A stretch of 64,000 nucleotides of DNA from assembly GCF_003985145.1 (NCBI RefSeq), contig NZ_ML133524.1:1-64000 (forward strand), in the 5' to 3' direction. Shown piece by piece: positions 18,595 through 27,902 of this stretch. The position numbers and the translations under genes are program-made. The notes beneath the pieces were generated by a model. That model did not search any database. It saw nothing but the letters and a program-made list of their open reading frames with translations, and was not told the DNA's origin. Every line of letters begins with the position of its first letter. The first letter of the stretch is position 1. Source of the DNA: Rhizobium anhuiense. GTDB taxonomy: Bacteria > Pseudomonadota > Alphaproteobacteria > Rhizobiales > Rhizobiaceae.

Positions 18595-18779
18595 GTCCTT
18601 GCTCCCATGTTTGCTTCGATATCGCAAGGACGGCGGCGATCATGCGTTTCCGACACCGCGCTTCGAAATTTCTGCCATCGGCCTTTATGCCATTTCTACA
18701 TTTTCGCCCCTCTCTCCGAATGGATTTCCTATCGCAAGCGGCAGTAGCCTTTCGCCATCACTGCAAAGGTCAAAAAGCC

Positions 18780-18938
18780 ATGCGAAATCTCATGTCCTCC
18801 GGTTTCCGGCCTCTTCGCCCCTACAGGATCACGCGCGGCAGCCGGCAGATGCGCGAGAGGCGCACCGCCCAGGCGTTCATCGTCTTCGGCGTGGTGCTCG
18901 CCTGTGTCGAGCTCTACGTCATTTTCGGCTGGCTCTGA
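18780..18938 (+). CDS. Predicted small membrane protein, 52 aa
   Basis: A short frame with an arginine-rich N-terminal half (RPLRPYRITRGSRQMRERR) and one hydrophobic segment to the end (FIVFGVVLACVELYVIFGWL). AAAGG lies about 10 bases before the ATG at 18780. The basic-then-hydrophobic layout fits a small inner-membrane protein with a cytoplasmic N-terminus. No family is recognised, and the call rests on composition only. Confidence 0.45.
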   Translation: MRNLMSSGFRPLRPYRITRGSRQMRERRTAQAFIVFGVVLACVELYVIFGWL

Positions 18939-19039
18939 GGCGGAGCGCGAAGACGTGAGCTGAAAGGCCAATTCCAACTTTTCCTTAACCGGCATGCTGG
19001 TAAAATCCTGGCGCAGAGACTTCAGACGCCGCGAGACCG

Positions 19040-19351
19040 ATGCCGAAACCGAATTTCCGCTTCACCCATTACGATCTCAAGGAACAACGCGCCGGATCGA
19101 TCATCGAGGTGTCGTTGAATGCGGTGAACAATGTCCGGCTGATGACGTCACCGAATTTTCAGCGGTTCACCGAGGTTCTCGATTTCAAATATATCGGCGG
19201 CGTAGCGCGCAAATCGCCGATCAGGATCGCCGTGCCGGAAAGCGGCCACTGGCATGTCGTCGTCGACATGGAGGGCCATCACGGGCTTGCGGAATCCGCC
19301 GTCAAGGTGATCGCGGCGCCCGCAAATCAGAAGATGCCGCGGCCCTCCTGA
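19040..19351 (+). CDS. DUF1883 domain protein
   Basis: A 103-aa protein that fits the DUF1883 family throughout: the opening FRFTHYDLKEQRAGSIIEV and the core KSPIRIAVPESGHWHVVVD. No function is established for the family as far as I know. The ribosome site is weak. It stands alone on the plus strand 101 bp after the small membrane protein. Confidence 0.85.
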   Translation: MPKPNFRFTHYDLKEQRAGSIIEVSLNAVNNVRLMTSPNFQRFTEVLDFKYIGGVARKSPIRIAVPESGHWHVVVDMEGHHGLAESAVKVIAAPANQKMPRPS

Positions 19352-19578
19352 ATTTTACAGCACCCACGCATCTTTCGGACGCGCAAAAGCAAGCGCTGAA
19401 GCTGCTCTGTCGAAAAACCGTGATCACGAGACGCCCAATCCTGCCGATCGTTGATTGCGATCAATGAATCAGACCGCGACGTCGGTCACAGTTCTGTGGT
19501 CGCGAGGCTTACCCCGCGCCGCCAGTTGCAAGTCGGCTCCTCATTCATGCTCTGCTAGAGAGTGAGGAACAGCGGGCC

Positions 19579-20280
19579 ATGATCTTCATCACCTGGGGGC
19601 AGTCCATGACTTCGAGCCCGATCGGTCGTATCACCAATATCATCGATCCCGGCGATGCGCTCGGTGAGGTCCTTTTCGGATTGATCATGGCGCTAACATT
19701 TACGGTAGGTTCAAGGCTCGTTTTTGAGGATGAAGGGTTAGATGTCCACGAGTTGATCGTCGCAACAATCGGATGCAACGTCGCTTGGGGGATCATTGAT
19801 GCCGTGTTGTTCATTCTGGGTACGACTTTTTACAAGAGCAGACGGCTGCGCCTTTTTCGGCAAATTAAAGCCGCCAGAAGCGAAGCTGCGGCGCTTGAGA
19901 TGCTCGCGAAAGAATTCCCGATCGAAGAAGCACCGTTTTCTGCAAAGGCCGGGGACGCGGACACGCTCTATCGATCACTCCTGACGCTTGCATCTCGGGC
20001 CGATCCTGTGACGGTGTCCCTATCGAAAGGTGATCTCTGTGCCGCCATCGCGGTCTTCTTTCTGGTCTCCATCACCTCCATTCCGGCAGTGACCCCTTTC
20101 CTTCTCATCGACAGCGCGCACCTAGCTCTGAGAGTCAGCAACCTGTTTCTCATCATGCTGCTGTTTGTGACGGGCTATGCGTGGGCGAGATTTTCGGGAG
20201 GCAGGCCTTTTCGCGCAGGGATGACGATGACTTCTCTCGGGTTGCTTCTGGTTGCAATAGCGATCGCTCTTGGCGGGTGA
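19579..20280 (+). CDS. VIT1/CCC1-like membrane protein
   Basis: A 233-aa protein with about five hydrophobic segments. The start resembles bacterial VIT1/CCC1-like proteins (DALGEVLFGLIMALTF, then TIGCNVAWGIIDAVLFIL). A soluble cytoplasmic loop about 90-150 separates the first pair of membrane segments from the last three. VIT1/CCC1 transporters move Fe/Mn, but metal ligands cannot be assigned here. The ATG at 19579 has GAGGAA upstream; Met11 is an alternative start. Third-position GC looks lower than in neighbouring genes, so recent acquisition is possible. Confidence 0.75.
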   Translation: MIFITWGQSMTSSPIGRITNIIDPGDALGEVLFGLIMALTFTVGSRLVFEDEGLDVHELIVATIGCNVAWGIIDAVLFILGTTFYKSRRLRLFRQIKAARSEAAALEMLAKEFPIEEAPFSAKAGDADTLYRSLLTLASRADPVTVSLSKGDLCAAIAVFFLVSITSIPAVTPFLLIDSAHLALRVSNLFLIMLLFVTGYAWARFSGGRPFRAGMTMTSLGLLLVAIAIALGG

Positions 20281-20312
20281 GCCCCTTCGCCAACCCAACA
20301 GGCATAAACCCG

Positions 20313-21629
20313 TCAGCGCGGATTGCGCTCCTTGCGAAGTTTCGCCCACCATTCCAGCCGCTTGCGGATGTCGCGCTCGAATCCGCGCTCCGGCGGATCG
20401 TAGAAGGTCTGGCGGCCCATCTTCTCCGGGAAATAATCTTGACCGGAAAAGGCATCCGGCTCGTCGTGATCGTAACGATAGCCCTCGCCGTAACCTTCGC
20501 CCTTCATCAGCTTGGTCGGCGCATTGAGGATATGTTTCGGCGGCAGCAGCGAACCGTTCTGTTTTGCCGCCTGGCTGGCCGCCTTGAAGGCGGTGTAGAC
20601 GGCATTCGACTTCGGCGCGGTGGCGAGATAGATGCAGGCTTGCGCCAGCGCCAGTTCGCCTTCCGGCGAGCCGAGATAATCGTAGGCATCCTTGGCGGCA
20701 TTGCAGATCACCAGCGCCTGCGGATCGGCAAGACCGATATCCTCCACCGCCATGCGCACCAGCCGCCGGCCGAGATAGAGCGGGTCTTCGCCGGCATCGA
20801 ACATGCGGGCGAGATAATAGAGCGCGGCATCGGGATCCGAGCCGCGCACGGATTTATGCAGCGCCGAGATCAGATTGTAGTGCCCGTCCTGCGCCTTGTC
20901 GTAGACTGGGGCACGGCGCTGGACGATGCGCGTCAGGCCCTCGGTATCGAAGCTCTCGCCCTCGCGCGCGGCGCGCCAGACCTCTTCGGCGAGCGTCAGC
21001 ACCGCCCGGCCATCACCGTCGGCCATGCGGATCAGGCTGGCGCGCGCCTCCTCGGTCAGCGGCAGCGGCTTCTGCTCGATCGCCTCGGCGCGCTTCAGCA
21101 GTTCCTCCAGGCTCTCCTCGTCATGCGACTTGAAGGTGAGGACACGGGCCCGCGACAAGAGAGCGGCGTTGAGCTCGAAGGACGGGTTCTCGGTGGTGGC
21201 GCCGACGAGGATGACGGTGCCGTCCTCCATGACCGGCAGGAAACTGTCCTGCTGGGCACGATTGAAACGATGGATCTCATCGACGAAGAGCAGCGTCTGA
21301 CGGCCGTCCATGCGCCGCAGGCGGGCTGTCTCGAACACCTTCTTCAGATCGGCGACGCCGGAAAAGATCGCCGATATCTGCTCGAAGGCCAGCCCGGCCT
21401 CGCCCGAAAGCAGCCGCGCCACCGTCGTCTTGCCGGTGCCTGGCGGCCCCCAAAAGATCATCGAGCCGAGCGAGCCGCTTTCGATCATCCTTTTCAGCAC
21501 GCCATCCTCACCGGTCAGGTGTTCCTGACCGGTGACATCGGCAAGCGTCTTCGGCCGCAGCCGGTCGGCAAGCGGCCGCCTGGCGGCGACCTCCTCCGGA
21601 ACACGCGGCGCGAAGAGATCGTTGCTCAT
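20313..21629 (-). CDS. rarA: Replication-associated recombination protein A (RarA/MgsA), AAA+ ATPase
   Basis: A 438-aa clamp-loader-like AAA+ protein acting at stalled replication forks. Walker A is GPPGTGKTT at 61-69 and Walker B LLFVDEIHRF with Asp117/Glu118, followed by sensor residues and the C-terminal MgsA tetramerisation region (ALYYLARMFDAGEDPLYLGRRL). The length matches E. coli RarA closely. Its ATG overlaps the stop of the protease gene upstream as ATGA, so the two are cotranslated. Confidence 0.95.
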   Translation of the reverse strand: MSNDLFAPRVPEEVAARRPLADRLRPKTLADVTGQEHLTGEDGVLKRMIESGSLGSMIFWGPPGTGKTTVARLLSGEAGLAFEQISAIFSGVADLKKVFETARLRRMDGRQTLLFVDEIHRFNRAQQDSFLPVMEDGTVILVGATTENPSFELNAALLSRARVLTFKSHDEESLEELLKRAEAIEQKPLPLTEEARASLIRMADGDGRAVLTLAEEVWRAAREGESFDTEGLTRIVQRRAPVYDKAQDGHYNLISALHKSVRGSDPDAALYYLARMFDAGEDPLYLGRRLVRMAVEDIGLADPQALVICNAAKDAYDYLGSPEGELALAQACIYLATAPKSNAVYTAFKAASQAAKQNGSLLPPKHILNAPTKLMKGEGYGEGYRYDHDEPDAFSGQDYFPEKMGRQTFYDPPERGFERDIRKRLEWWAKLRKERNPR

Positions 21630-23029
21630 CGGAAAAACTGCCGGATGCGCTGGCCGTCGCGCTCGATTTCCACTCGCCAGAGGCCGGGGTCGCTATCGGC
21701 GATCTCGGACAGTTCGCTGGTCGACTTCACATCCGTGCCGTTGATCGAGACGATGATATCCTTCGGCTCGAAGCCCAAACGGGCGGCAGGCGAATCCTCT
21801 TTCACCTCGGAGACGACGACGCCTGCCGATTCCGGCGGCATGCGCAACTCGTCGGCAACCCGCGGCGACAGGTTCTCGACGACGGCGCCGGTAAACGGCG
21901 TGTGGCCGCCGATCGTGCGCTGGTCGCGCGGCGAGGTCTCCGGGGCGCGGTCGAGCGTCAGCGGCAATTGCTCCTCGCGGCCGTTCTCGACGACGGTGAG
22001 CTTGACCGATTTGCCGAGACCGGCCGTCGTCAGCCGGTAGAGCAGTGCATCGGGATGTTCGACAGAAATGCCGTCGACGGCGGTGACGATTTCCCCGGCC
22101 TTCAGCCCGGCCTTGGCCGCCGGCCCGCCTTCCGAGACCTTGACGACGAGCGCGCCGCGCGCCTTGTTCAGCCCGAGCGCTTCAGCCACCTCAGAGGTCA
22201 CGGCATCGAAACTGGCGCCGACATAGGGCCGCTCGAAGGATTTGACGCCGGCATCGGCCGAGGCGAGGAAGACCTTGACGAGATTGGCGGGGATGGCGAA
22301 GCCGATACCGTTCGAGCCGCCGCCGCGGGAGAAGATCGCCGTATTGATGCCGATCAGCTCGCCCTTCATGTTCATCAAGGCGCCGCCGGAATTGCCGGGA
22401 TTGATCGAGGCATCGGTCTGGATGAAGAAGCCGAACTCGTTCCTGACCACCTGGTTGCGGGCCAGTGCCGAGACGATACCGCTCGTCACCGTCTGGCCGA
22501 CGCCGAAGGGGTTGCCGATCGCCAGCACGAGATCGCCGACCTCGACCGAATCGGAATTGCCGATCGGCAATGTCGGGAAGCTTTCCTTGGTATCGATCCT
22601 CAGGACGGCAAGATCGACGCGGTCGTCGCGCAGCACCACCTTGCAAGGGAATTCGCGGCCATCCGACAGCGCGATCTTGATGTCGTCGGCGCCTTCGACG
22701 ACGTGATTGTTGGTGACGACAGTGCCGTTCGCCTCAACGATGACGCCGGAACCAAGCGAGGACTGCTTTTCCGAACGGTTCGGCATCTGCTGGCCGAAAA
22801 ACTGCTCGAAGAAAGGATCGCCGGCAAAGGGCGACTGCCGCTGGACGATCTTTTCCGCATAGACATTGACGACGGCGCCTGACGTTTGTTTGACGAGCGG
22901 CGCGAAGGAGAGCTGCATCTGCATCTGGCTCTCGGGGACGGTCTTTGCAGTCTGCGCATCGGCCGCGGCCGGCAGAATGAGCATGAGAGCGAAGAGCGAG
23001 ACGGACGCGCGCTTGAACAGGCCTTGCAT
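21626..23029 (-). CDS. Do-type periplasmic serine protease (DegP/DegQ family)
   Basis: A 467-aa HtrA-family protease. A signal peptide covers 1-25 (LMLILPAAADA). The trypsin-like triad is His109 (NNHVVEGAD), Asp139 (DRVDLAVL) and Ser214 (GNSGGA), followed by PDZ1 about 265-355 and PDZ2 about 380-465. It degrades misfolded envelope proteins. AAGGGAT precedes the ATG. The gene overlaps rarA downstream. Upstream are a rhizobial palindromic repeat and a 26-bp perfect palindrome. Confidence 0.95.
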   Translation of the reverse strand: MQGLFKRASVSLFALMLILPAAADAQTAKTVPESQMQMQLSFAPLVKQTSGAVVNVYAEKIVQRQSPFAGDPFFEQFFGQQMPNRSEKQSSLGSGVIVEANGTVVTNNHVVEGADDIKIALSDGREFPCKVVLRDDRVDLAVLRIDTKESFPTLPIGNSDSVEVGDLVLAIGNPFGVGQTVTSGIVSALARNQVVRNEFGFFIQTDASINPGNSGGALMNMKGELIGINTAIFSRGGGSNGIGFAIPANLVKVFLASADAGVKSFERPYVGASFDAVTSEVAEALGLNKARGALVVKVSEGGPAAKAGLKAGEIVTAVDGISVEHPDALLYRLTTAGLGKSVKLTVVENGREEQLPLTLDRAPETSPRDQRTIGGHTPFTGAVVENLSPRVADELRMPPESAGVVVSEVKEDSPAARLGFEPKDIIVSINGTDVKSTSELSEIADSDPGLWRVEIERDGQRIRQFFR

Positions 23030-23063
23030 GGGTATCCCTTTTGAATCCTCTTGAGGAACGTTT

Positions 23064-23115
23064 TAGAGCATGATGCCGAAAAATGTGAGCGGTTTTCGGA
23101 CGACATCATGCTCTA
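23064..23115. repeat. Rhizobial-type intergenic palindromic repeat
   Basis: Outer arms TAGAGCATGATG (23064-23075) and CATCATGCTCTA (23104-23115) pair perfectly; inner arms CCGAAAA (23076-23082) and TTTTCGG (23093-23099) also pair, with a small bulge. From memory, this AGCATGATGCCGAAAA type recurs in Rhizobium intergenic regions; only one copy was seen here. It lies between the protease start and the DUF1232 gene. Confidence 0.75.
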
Positions 23116-23140
23116 ACTATTTAATTGCGAACAGGATTCA

Positions 23141-23166
23141 GATTTTAGGCCGGCCGGCCTAAAATC
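23141..23166. promoter_or_regulatory. 26-bp perfect palindrome
   Basis: Each 13-base half reads GATTTTAGGCCGG outward-in, with no loop and no following T-run, so it is unlike a terminator. It sits in the divergent gap between the Do-type protease and the DUF1232 gene, which suits an operator or another repeat family. Confidence 0.55.
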
Positions 23167-23285
23167 GTCCCGTTCTGCGGCCCGACGCTAGAAAGGAAAG
23201 AGGGCGGAAGCATGGAAGAATAAGGCAAGAGGACGCCTCGGAAACCGGTTGAAGTCATTGTGAATTTGATTCAGGAAGATTGGCC

Positions 23286-23666
23286 ATGCAACTGATATCG
23301 AAAGCCAAACTCTGGGCGAAGTCACTGAAGCGTGACATCGTGGCCCTTTGGTTTGCCGCTCGCGATCCACGCGTGCCCTGGCATGCCAAAACGGTGGCCG
23401 GCACTGTTGCCGCCTACGCGCTGTCGCCGATCGATCTCATCCCCGATTTCATTCCCGTGCTCGGCTATCTCGACGATCTCCTGATCGTGCCGCTCGGCAT
23501 CATGCTGGCTATCCGGCTCGTGCCGGTGGAGGTGATGATCGAGCTCCGCACGGAGGCGGCCAAGCGCATCGAGCGCCCCTCCAGTCGTCTCGGAATGATC
23601 TTCATCCTTGCCGTCTGGCTCGCCTGCATCATCTTCCTGGCTCTGGCACTCAGCAGGCTCGCCTGA
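23286..23666 (+). CDS. DUF1232 (YkvA-like) membrane protein
   Basis: 126 aa from the ATG at 23286 with AGGAAG upstream; an in-frame TTG two codons earlier is not needed. The DUF1232 signature AAYALSPIDLIPDFIPVLGY spans about 45-64 and is followed by the hydrophobic stretch DDLLIVPLGIMLAIRLV. A second hydrophobic segment closes the protein (IFILAVWLACIIFLALAL). The function of the family is unknown; it is common next to stress and envelope genes. Confidence 0.9.
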   Translation: MQLISKAKLWAKSLKRDIVALWFAARDPRVPWHAKTVAGTVAAYALSPIDLIPDFIPVLGYLDDLLIVPLGIMLAIRLVPVEVMIELRTEAAKRIERPSSRLGMIFILAVWLACIIFLALALSRLA

Positions 23667-23689
23667 ACGGCACCAACGGGAACATATGC

Positions 23690-24043
23690 ATGATGATGAC
23701 AAGAATGATGACGGCAGCCTTCGGCTTTGCGACCCTGCTCCTCGCATCGCCCGTGGCACAGGCGGCCAGTTTCGATTGCGACGCGAAAGAATTGAAGCCG
23801 GATGAAAAGGCGATCTGCGACAACCGCGCGCTCAACGATGCCGACGTGCAGATGGTGACGACCTTCGATCTGCTCTCCGGCCTGCTGGCGATGGGCTCGC
23901 GCGGCACGCTGCAGGACGAACAGACGGCCTGGCTGAAGAAACGGCAGGAATGCGGGGCAGATGCGACCTGCATCAAGGCTGCTTATGACGAGCGGCTGAA
24001 GCAACTCGGCGAGACCTATAAAAACATCAACCGGCCGCTGTGA
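23690..24043 (+). CDS. LprI-like (DUF1311) exported protein
   Basis: 117 aa from the first of three consecutive ATGs at 23690. A signal peptide (about 1-25, ending SPVAQA) is followed by a DUF1311/LprI domain with paired cysteines (FDCDAKELKPDEKAICDN, then RQECGADATCIKAAYDERL). LprI is a lysozyme inhibitor in mycobacteria; for this protein only a periplasmic location and disulfide bonds can be inferred. It starts 23 bp after the DUF1232 gene and is probably cotranscribed. Confidence 0.88.
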   Translation: MMMTRMMTAAFGFATLLLASPVAQAASFDCDAKELKPDEKAICDNRALNDADVQMVTTFDLLSGLLAMGSRGTLQDEQTAWLKKRQECGADATCIKAAYDERLKQLGETYKNINRPL

Positions 24044-24051
24044 AAGCGACC

Positions 24052-24095
24052 GGTTGGTAGAGCCGCTGACTTTTAATCAGCAGGTAATCGGTTGA
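24052..24095 (+). pseudogene. Decayed tRNA-Lys(TTT) fragment
   Basis: TTGGTAGAGC is followed one base later by GCTGACTTTTAATCAGC, the D-arm 3' side and complete anticodon arm of a bacterial tRNA-Lys with anticodon TTT. About 30 of 33 bases agree with the canonical tRNA sequence as I recall it. The next bases (GGTAATCGGTTGAGATGCC) look like a degraded variable loop and T arm. No acceptor stem can be formed. It lies between the LprI-like gene and the 3' end of ilvD. Confidence 0.6.
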
Positions 24096-24106
24096 GATGC
24101 CTCAAC
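24091..24106. terminator. Short hairpin over the ilvD stop codon
   Basis: GTTGAG (24091-24096) and CTCAAC (24101-24106) form a 6-bp stem with a 4-base loop that includes the ilvD stop. There is no T-run after it on the minus strand, so a role in ending or protecting the ilvD transcript is only possible. Confidence 0.3.
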
Positions 24107-25940
24107 GGGCGTTCAGATCGCGCACGGCGCCGCGATCGGCGCTCGTTGCGAAGGCGGCGTAGGCCTTCAACGCGGTCGTGACGTTGCGCTTGCGGACTTC
24201 GACCGGGTACCAACCCTTGGCGTCCTGATCGGCGCGGCGGGCGGCAAGTTCGGTTTCGCTGACGCGCAGGCTGATCGTACGGTTGGGGATGTCGATGTCG
24301 ATCATGTCGCCTTCACGCACCAGGCCGATGATGCCGCCATTGGCCGCTTCCGGTGAGACATGGCCGATCGACAGGCCGGAGGTGCCGCCGGAGAAGCGGC
24401 CGTCGGTGATGAGGGCGCAGGCCTTGCCGAGGCCCCTCGACTTCAGATAGCTCGTTGGATAGAGCATTTCCTGCATGCCGGGGCCGCCCTTCGGGCCTTC
24501 ATAGCGGATGACGACGACGTCGCCTGATTTGACCTCGTTGGAAAGGATCGCCTTGACGGAGGCATCCTGGCTTTCGAAGACGCGGGCGGGGCCGGAGAAT
24601 TTCAGGATCGATTCATCGACGCCGGCCGTCTTGACGATGCAGCCGTCGATCGCAAGGTTGCCCTTGAGCACGGCGAGGCCACCATCTTTCGAGAAGGGAT
24701 GTTCGACCGAACGGATGACGCCGTTCTGGCGATCGGTGTCGAGCTCGTCCCAGCGGGCCTCCTGGCTGAAGGCGACCTGGGTCGGGATGCCGCCCGGAGC
24801 GGCGCGATAGAATTTGCGGACAGTTTCGCTGTTGGTGCGGGTGATATCCCAGCGATCGATCGCATCGCCCAGCGTCTCGGCATGGACGGTCGGGCAATCG
24901 CGGTTCAAGAGACCGCCCTTGTCGAGCTCGCCGAGGATCGACATGATGCCGCCGGCGCGGTGGACGTCTTCCATATGCACATCGCTCTTGGCGGGCGCGA
25001 CCTTCGACAGGCACGGCACGCGGCGCGACAGCGCGTCGATATCGGTCATGGTGAAATCGACCTCGCCTTCATGGGCGGCGGCAAGGATGTGCAGGACCGT
25101 ATTGGTCGAGCCGCCCATGGCGATGTCGAGCGCCATGGCATTCTCGAAAGCCTGCTTGGAAGCGATGGTGCGCGGCAGCGCCTTGACGTCGTCCTGCTCG
25201 TAATAGCGGCGGGCGAGATCGACGATCAGATGGCCGGCCTCGACGAAGAGCCGCTTGCGGTCGGCGTGGGTGGCGAGCGTCGAGCCGTTGCCGGGCAACG
25301 ACAGGCCGAGCGCTTCCGTCAGGCAGTTCATCGAATTGGCGGTGAACATGCCGGAGCAAGAGCCGCAAGTCGGACAGGCCGAGCGTTCGATGGTCTGGAC
25401 GTCTTCGTCGCTGATCTTGTCGTCGGCCGCGGCGACCATGGCATCAACGAGGTCGAGCGCATGCGTCTTGCCGTGCAGCACGACCTTGCCGGCTTCCATC
25501 GGACCGCCGGAGACGAAGACTGTGGGAATGTTGAGGCGCAGCGACGCCATCAGCATGCCGGGAGTGATCTTGTCGCAGTTGGAGATGCAGACCATGGCGT
25601 CGGCGCAATGGGCATTGACCATATATTCGACGCTGTCGGCGATGAGCTCACGCGAGGGCAGCGAATAGAGCATGCCGTCATGGCCCATGGCGATACCGTC
25701 ATCGACGGCGATCGTGTTGAATTCCTTGGCGACACCACCGGCCGCTTCGATCTCGCGGGCGACCAGCTGGCCGAGGTCCTTCAGGTGCACGTGGCCGGGC
25801 ACGAACTGGGTGAAGGAATTCACCACCGCGATGATCGGCTTGCCGAAATCCGAATCCTTCATGCCCGTGGCGCGCCAAAGGCCGCGGGCGCCCGCCATGT
25901 TGCGGCCATGGGTCGTGGTTCTGGAACGGTAAGCTGGCAT
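24102..25940 (-). CDS. ilvD: Dihydroxy-acid dehydratase
   Basis: A 612-aa IlvD catalysing the dehydration of dihydroxy-isovalerate or dihydroxy-methylvalerate in valine, isoleucine and pantothenate synthesis. Iron-sulfur ligands are visible as Cys122 (NCDKITPGM) and the CPTCGSC motif (Cys189, 192, 195), followed by the long C-terminal beta-barrel domain. The start at 25940 ([15 protein letters not shown]) matches IlvD proteins, while 23 upstream in-frame codons do not. The length is almost that of E. coli IlvD (616). It stands as a single gene, convergent with the LprI-like gene. Confidence 0.97.
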   Translation of the reverse strand: MPAYRSRTTTHGRNMAGARGLWRATGMKDSDFGKPIIAVVNSFTQFVPGHVHLKDLGQLVAREIEAAGGVAKEFNTIAVDDGIAMGHDGMLYSLPSRELIADSVEYMVNAHCADAMVCISNCDKITPGMLMASLRLNIPTVFVSGGPMEAGKVVLHGKTHALDLVDAMVAAADDKISDEDVQTIERSACPTCGSCSGMFTANSMNCLTEALGLSLPGNGSTLATHADRKRLFVEAGHLIVDLARRYYEQDDVKALPRTIASKQAFENAMALDIAMGGSTNTVLHILAAAHEGEVDFTMTDIDALSRRVPCLSKVAPAKSDVHMEDVHRAGGIMSILGELDKGGLLNRDCPTVHAETLGDAIDRWDITRTNSETVRKFYRAAPGGIPTQVAFSQEARWDELDTDRQNGVIRSVEHPFSKDGGLAVLKGNLAIDGCIVKTAGVDESILKFSGPARVFESQDASVKAILSNEVKSGDVVVIRYEGPKGGPGMQEMLYPTSYLKSRGLGKACALITDGRFSGGTSGLSIGHVSPEAANGGIIGLVREGDMIDIDIPNRTISLRVSETELAARRADQDAKGWYPVEVRKRNVTTALKAYAAFATSADRGAVRDLNAR

Positions 25941-26273
25941 CGGTGTCTTCCTCAACGTGGCGGAATTATCAGGCAAAGCGGGGCGGCATGGAGCCTGCAG
26001 GCCGGGCAAACGCTGCTTTTTGGAATTGTCCTAATCCAATCGACGGGGGCTGTCACTACCTGGAAGCTCAAATCCGGTACGCCATCGGCCAAGCGCCACA
26101 AGCCCATCGATCATATACGGTTCGGCGCGATGTTTCGTTACAGCCTATTCCATCACCGCCGAACACAAAAAATTGGCTTCCCGTCGGTAATATTCAAGGC
26201 TTAGACACTCATCCGAGTGTGCGGGTGGTTCGTTTAAGACTATATTTCACAGATCCGCCCAGGAGGTTTCGCC
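25941..26273. other. Divergent intergenic region ilvD/msrP
   Basis: This 333-bp stretch has no gene I can support. A small hairpin, ACACTC (26205-26210) with GAGTGT (26215-26220), lies in the msrP leader about 55 bp before its start. Promoters for ilvD and msrP must be here but no clear boxes were found. Confidence 0.5.
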
Positions 26274-27221
26274 ATGCCAAGCTATCGCCCACCGAAGATC
26301 GCGTCATCGGAGATAACACCGCGCCAGATCTATGTGCGGCGTCGTGAATTCCTCGGCGCGGCAGCGCTTGGCGCCGTGGCGCTCTACAGCGCCGGCAAGG
26401 CGAGTGCTGCGGCGCTTTCCGCCGTCCAGAGCAAGTATAAGGTCGACGAGAAGCCGACGCCGATCAAGGATGTCACGACCTACAACAACTTCTATGAGTT
26501 CGGCCTCGACAAGGGCGATCCCGCAGCTCTTTCCGGCGATTTCAAGCCGCTGCCCTGGACGGTCAAGGTCGACGGCATGGTCAACAAGCCCGGCACCTTC
26601 GACATCGAGGCGCTGATGAAGGAATTCCCGATCGAGGAACGAACCTACCGGATGCGCTGCGTCGAGGCCTGGTCAATGGTCATCCCGTGGGACGGTTTTC
26701 CGCTGGCATCGCTGCTCGACAAGGTGGAACCGCTCGGCAGCGCCAAATACGTCGCCTTCGAAACCGTCGTGCGGCCGGAAGAAATGCCGGGGCAGAAGGG
26801 CTTCTTCCAGTCGCTCGACTGGCCCTATGTCGAAGGTTTGCGCCTCGACGAAGCGCGCCATCCGCTGACGCTGCTTGCCGTCGGGCTCTATGGCGAAACG
26901 CTGCCGAACCAGAACGGCGCGCCGATCCGCCTCGTCGTGCCGTGGAAATACGGTTTCAAGGGCATCAAATCGATCGTCAAGATCACGCTCACCGACCAGC
27001 AGCCTAAGAATACCTGGCAGGTGACCAATCCGCAGGAATACGGCTTCTACGCCAACGTCAACCCTGATGTCGATCATCCGCGCTGGAGCCAGGCGAGCGA
27101 GCGGCGCATCGGCGAAAGCGGCTTCTTCGGTGCGAGCCGCCATCCCACCCTGCCCTTCAACGGCTATGCCGACGAGGTGGCGGGTCTTTATGCCGGCATG
27201 GATCTGAAGGCGAATTTCTGA
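26274..27221 (+). CDS. msrP: Protein-methionine-sulfoxide reductase catalytic subunit MsrP (molybdopterin)
   Basis: A 315-aa periplasmic molybdoenzyme of the YedY/MsrP family that repairs oxidised methionines in envelope proteins. The twin-arginine signal is [17 protein letters not shown] at about 21-37. The molybdenum-ligand cysteine is Cys129 in [11 protein letters not shown]. The ATG has a perfect AGGAGGT site. The stop shares one base with the msrQ start (TGATG), coupling the catalytic subunit to its membrane partner. Confidence 0.96.
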   Translation: MPSYRPPKIASSEITPRQIYVRRREFLGAAALGAVALYSAGKASAAALSAVQSKYKVDEKPTPIKDVTTYNNFYEFGLDKGDPAALSGDFKPLPWTVKVDGMVNKPGTFDIEALMKEFPIEERTYRMRCVEAWSMVIPWDGFPLASLLDKVEPLGSAKYVAFETVVRPEEMPGQKGFFQSLDWPYVEGLRLDEARHPLTLLAVGLYGETLPNQNGAPIRLVVPWKYGFKGIKSIVKITLTDQQPKNTWQVTNPQEYGFYANVNPDVDHPRWSQASERRIGESGFFGASRHPTLPFNGYADEVAGLYAGMDLKANF

Positions 27222-27877
27222 TGGCGGAACTGTCGCTCGCCATCCCCAAGCGCTGGCAACCCGCCTCCGTCTGGCTGCTCTACGTCGTCGGGCTGGTGCC
27301 TGCGGCCTGGACTTTCTATCTCGGCGCGACCGATCAGCTCGGCGCCGATCCAGTCAAGACCTTCGAGCTCTTCCTCGGCATCTGGACGATCCGCTTCCTG
27401 ATCGCAACACTTGCCGTGTCCCCGGCCCGCGAGCTCTTCGGCTGGAATTATCTGCGCTATCGCCGCGCGCTGGGCCTGCTGACCTTCTACTACGCGCTAA
27501 TGCATTTCACCGTCTACATGGTGCTCGACCAGGCCATGGATATCTCTGCCGTCATCAACGACGTGCTGAAGCGCCCCTTCATCATGTTCGGCATGGCAGC
27601 CCTTGCCATGCTCATTCCGCTGGCGCTGACATCCAATAATTTCTCGATCCGCCGCCTCGGCAAGAACTGGATCTGGCTGCATCGCCTGATCTACATCATC
27701 GCCGCCAGCGGAGCGCTGCATTTCGCGCTCTCGACCAAGATCCTCGACCTCGAGCAATATATCTATGTCGGGCTGATCATCGCGCTCATCCTCTACCGCT
27801 CCTACCGGCCGATCGCACGCAACAGGAAGAAGGGCCACGGACGGGCGCGCAATCGCGCAATGGCGTCAGCTTCGTGA
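27221..27877 (+). CDS. msrQ: MsrQ, haem-binding membrane subunit of the MsrPQ system
   Basis: A 218-aa membrane protein of the ferric-reductase-like YedZ/MsrQ family, which carries electrons from the quinone pool to MsrP. About six membrane segments are visible, with haem-ligand-type histidines in YALMHFTVYM, WLHRLIYI and ALHFALSTK. It is translationally coupled to msrP. The only overlap is antisense to an artefactual extension of the DUF2809 reading frame. Confidence 0.95.
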   Translation: MAELSLAIPKRWQPASVWLLYVVGLVPAAWTFYLGATDQLGADPVKTFELFLGIWTIRFLIATLAVSPARELFGWNYLRYRRALGLLTFYYALMHFTVYMVLDQAMDISAVINDVLKRPFIMFGMAALAMLIPLALTSNNFSIRRLGKNWIWLHRLIYIIAASGALHFALSTKILDLEQYIYVGLIIALILYRSYRPIARNRKKGHGRARNRAMASAS

Positions 27878-27902
27878 GGCGCAAACGACCGCCGAGGACG
27901 CT

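Noticed and set aside
27802..27902. Real C-terminal tail of the 28308 membrane protein
   Set aside because: Basic, unlike the family, and antisense to the end of msrQ; a frameshift explains it better.
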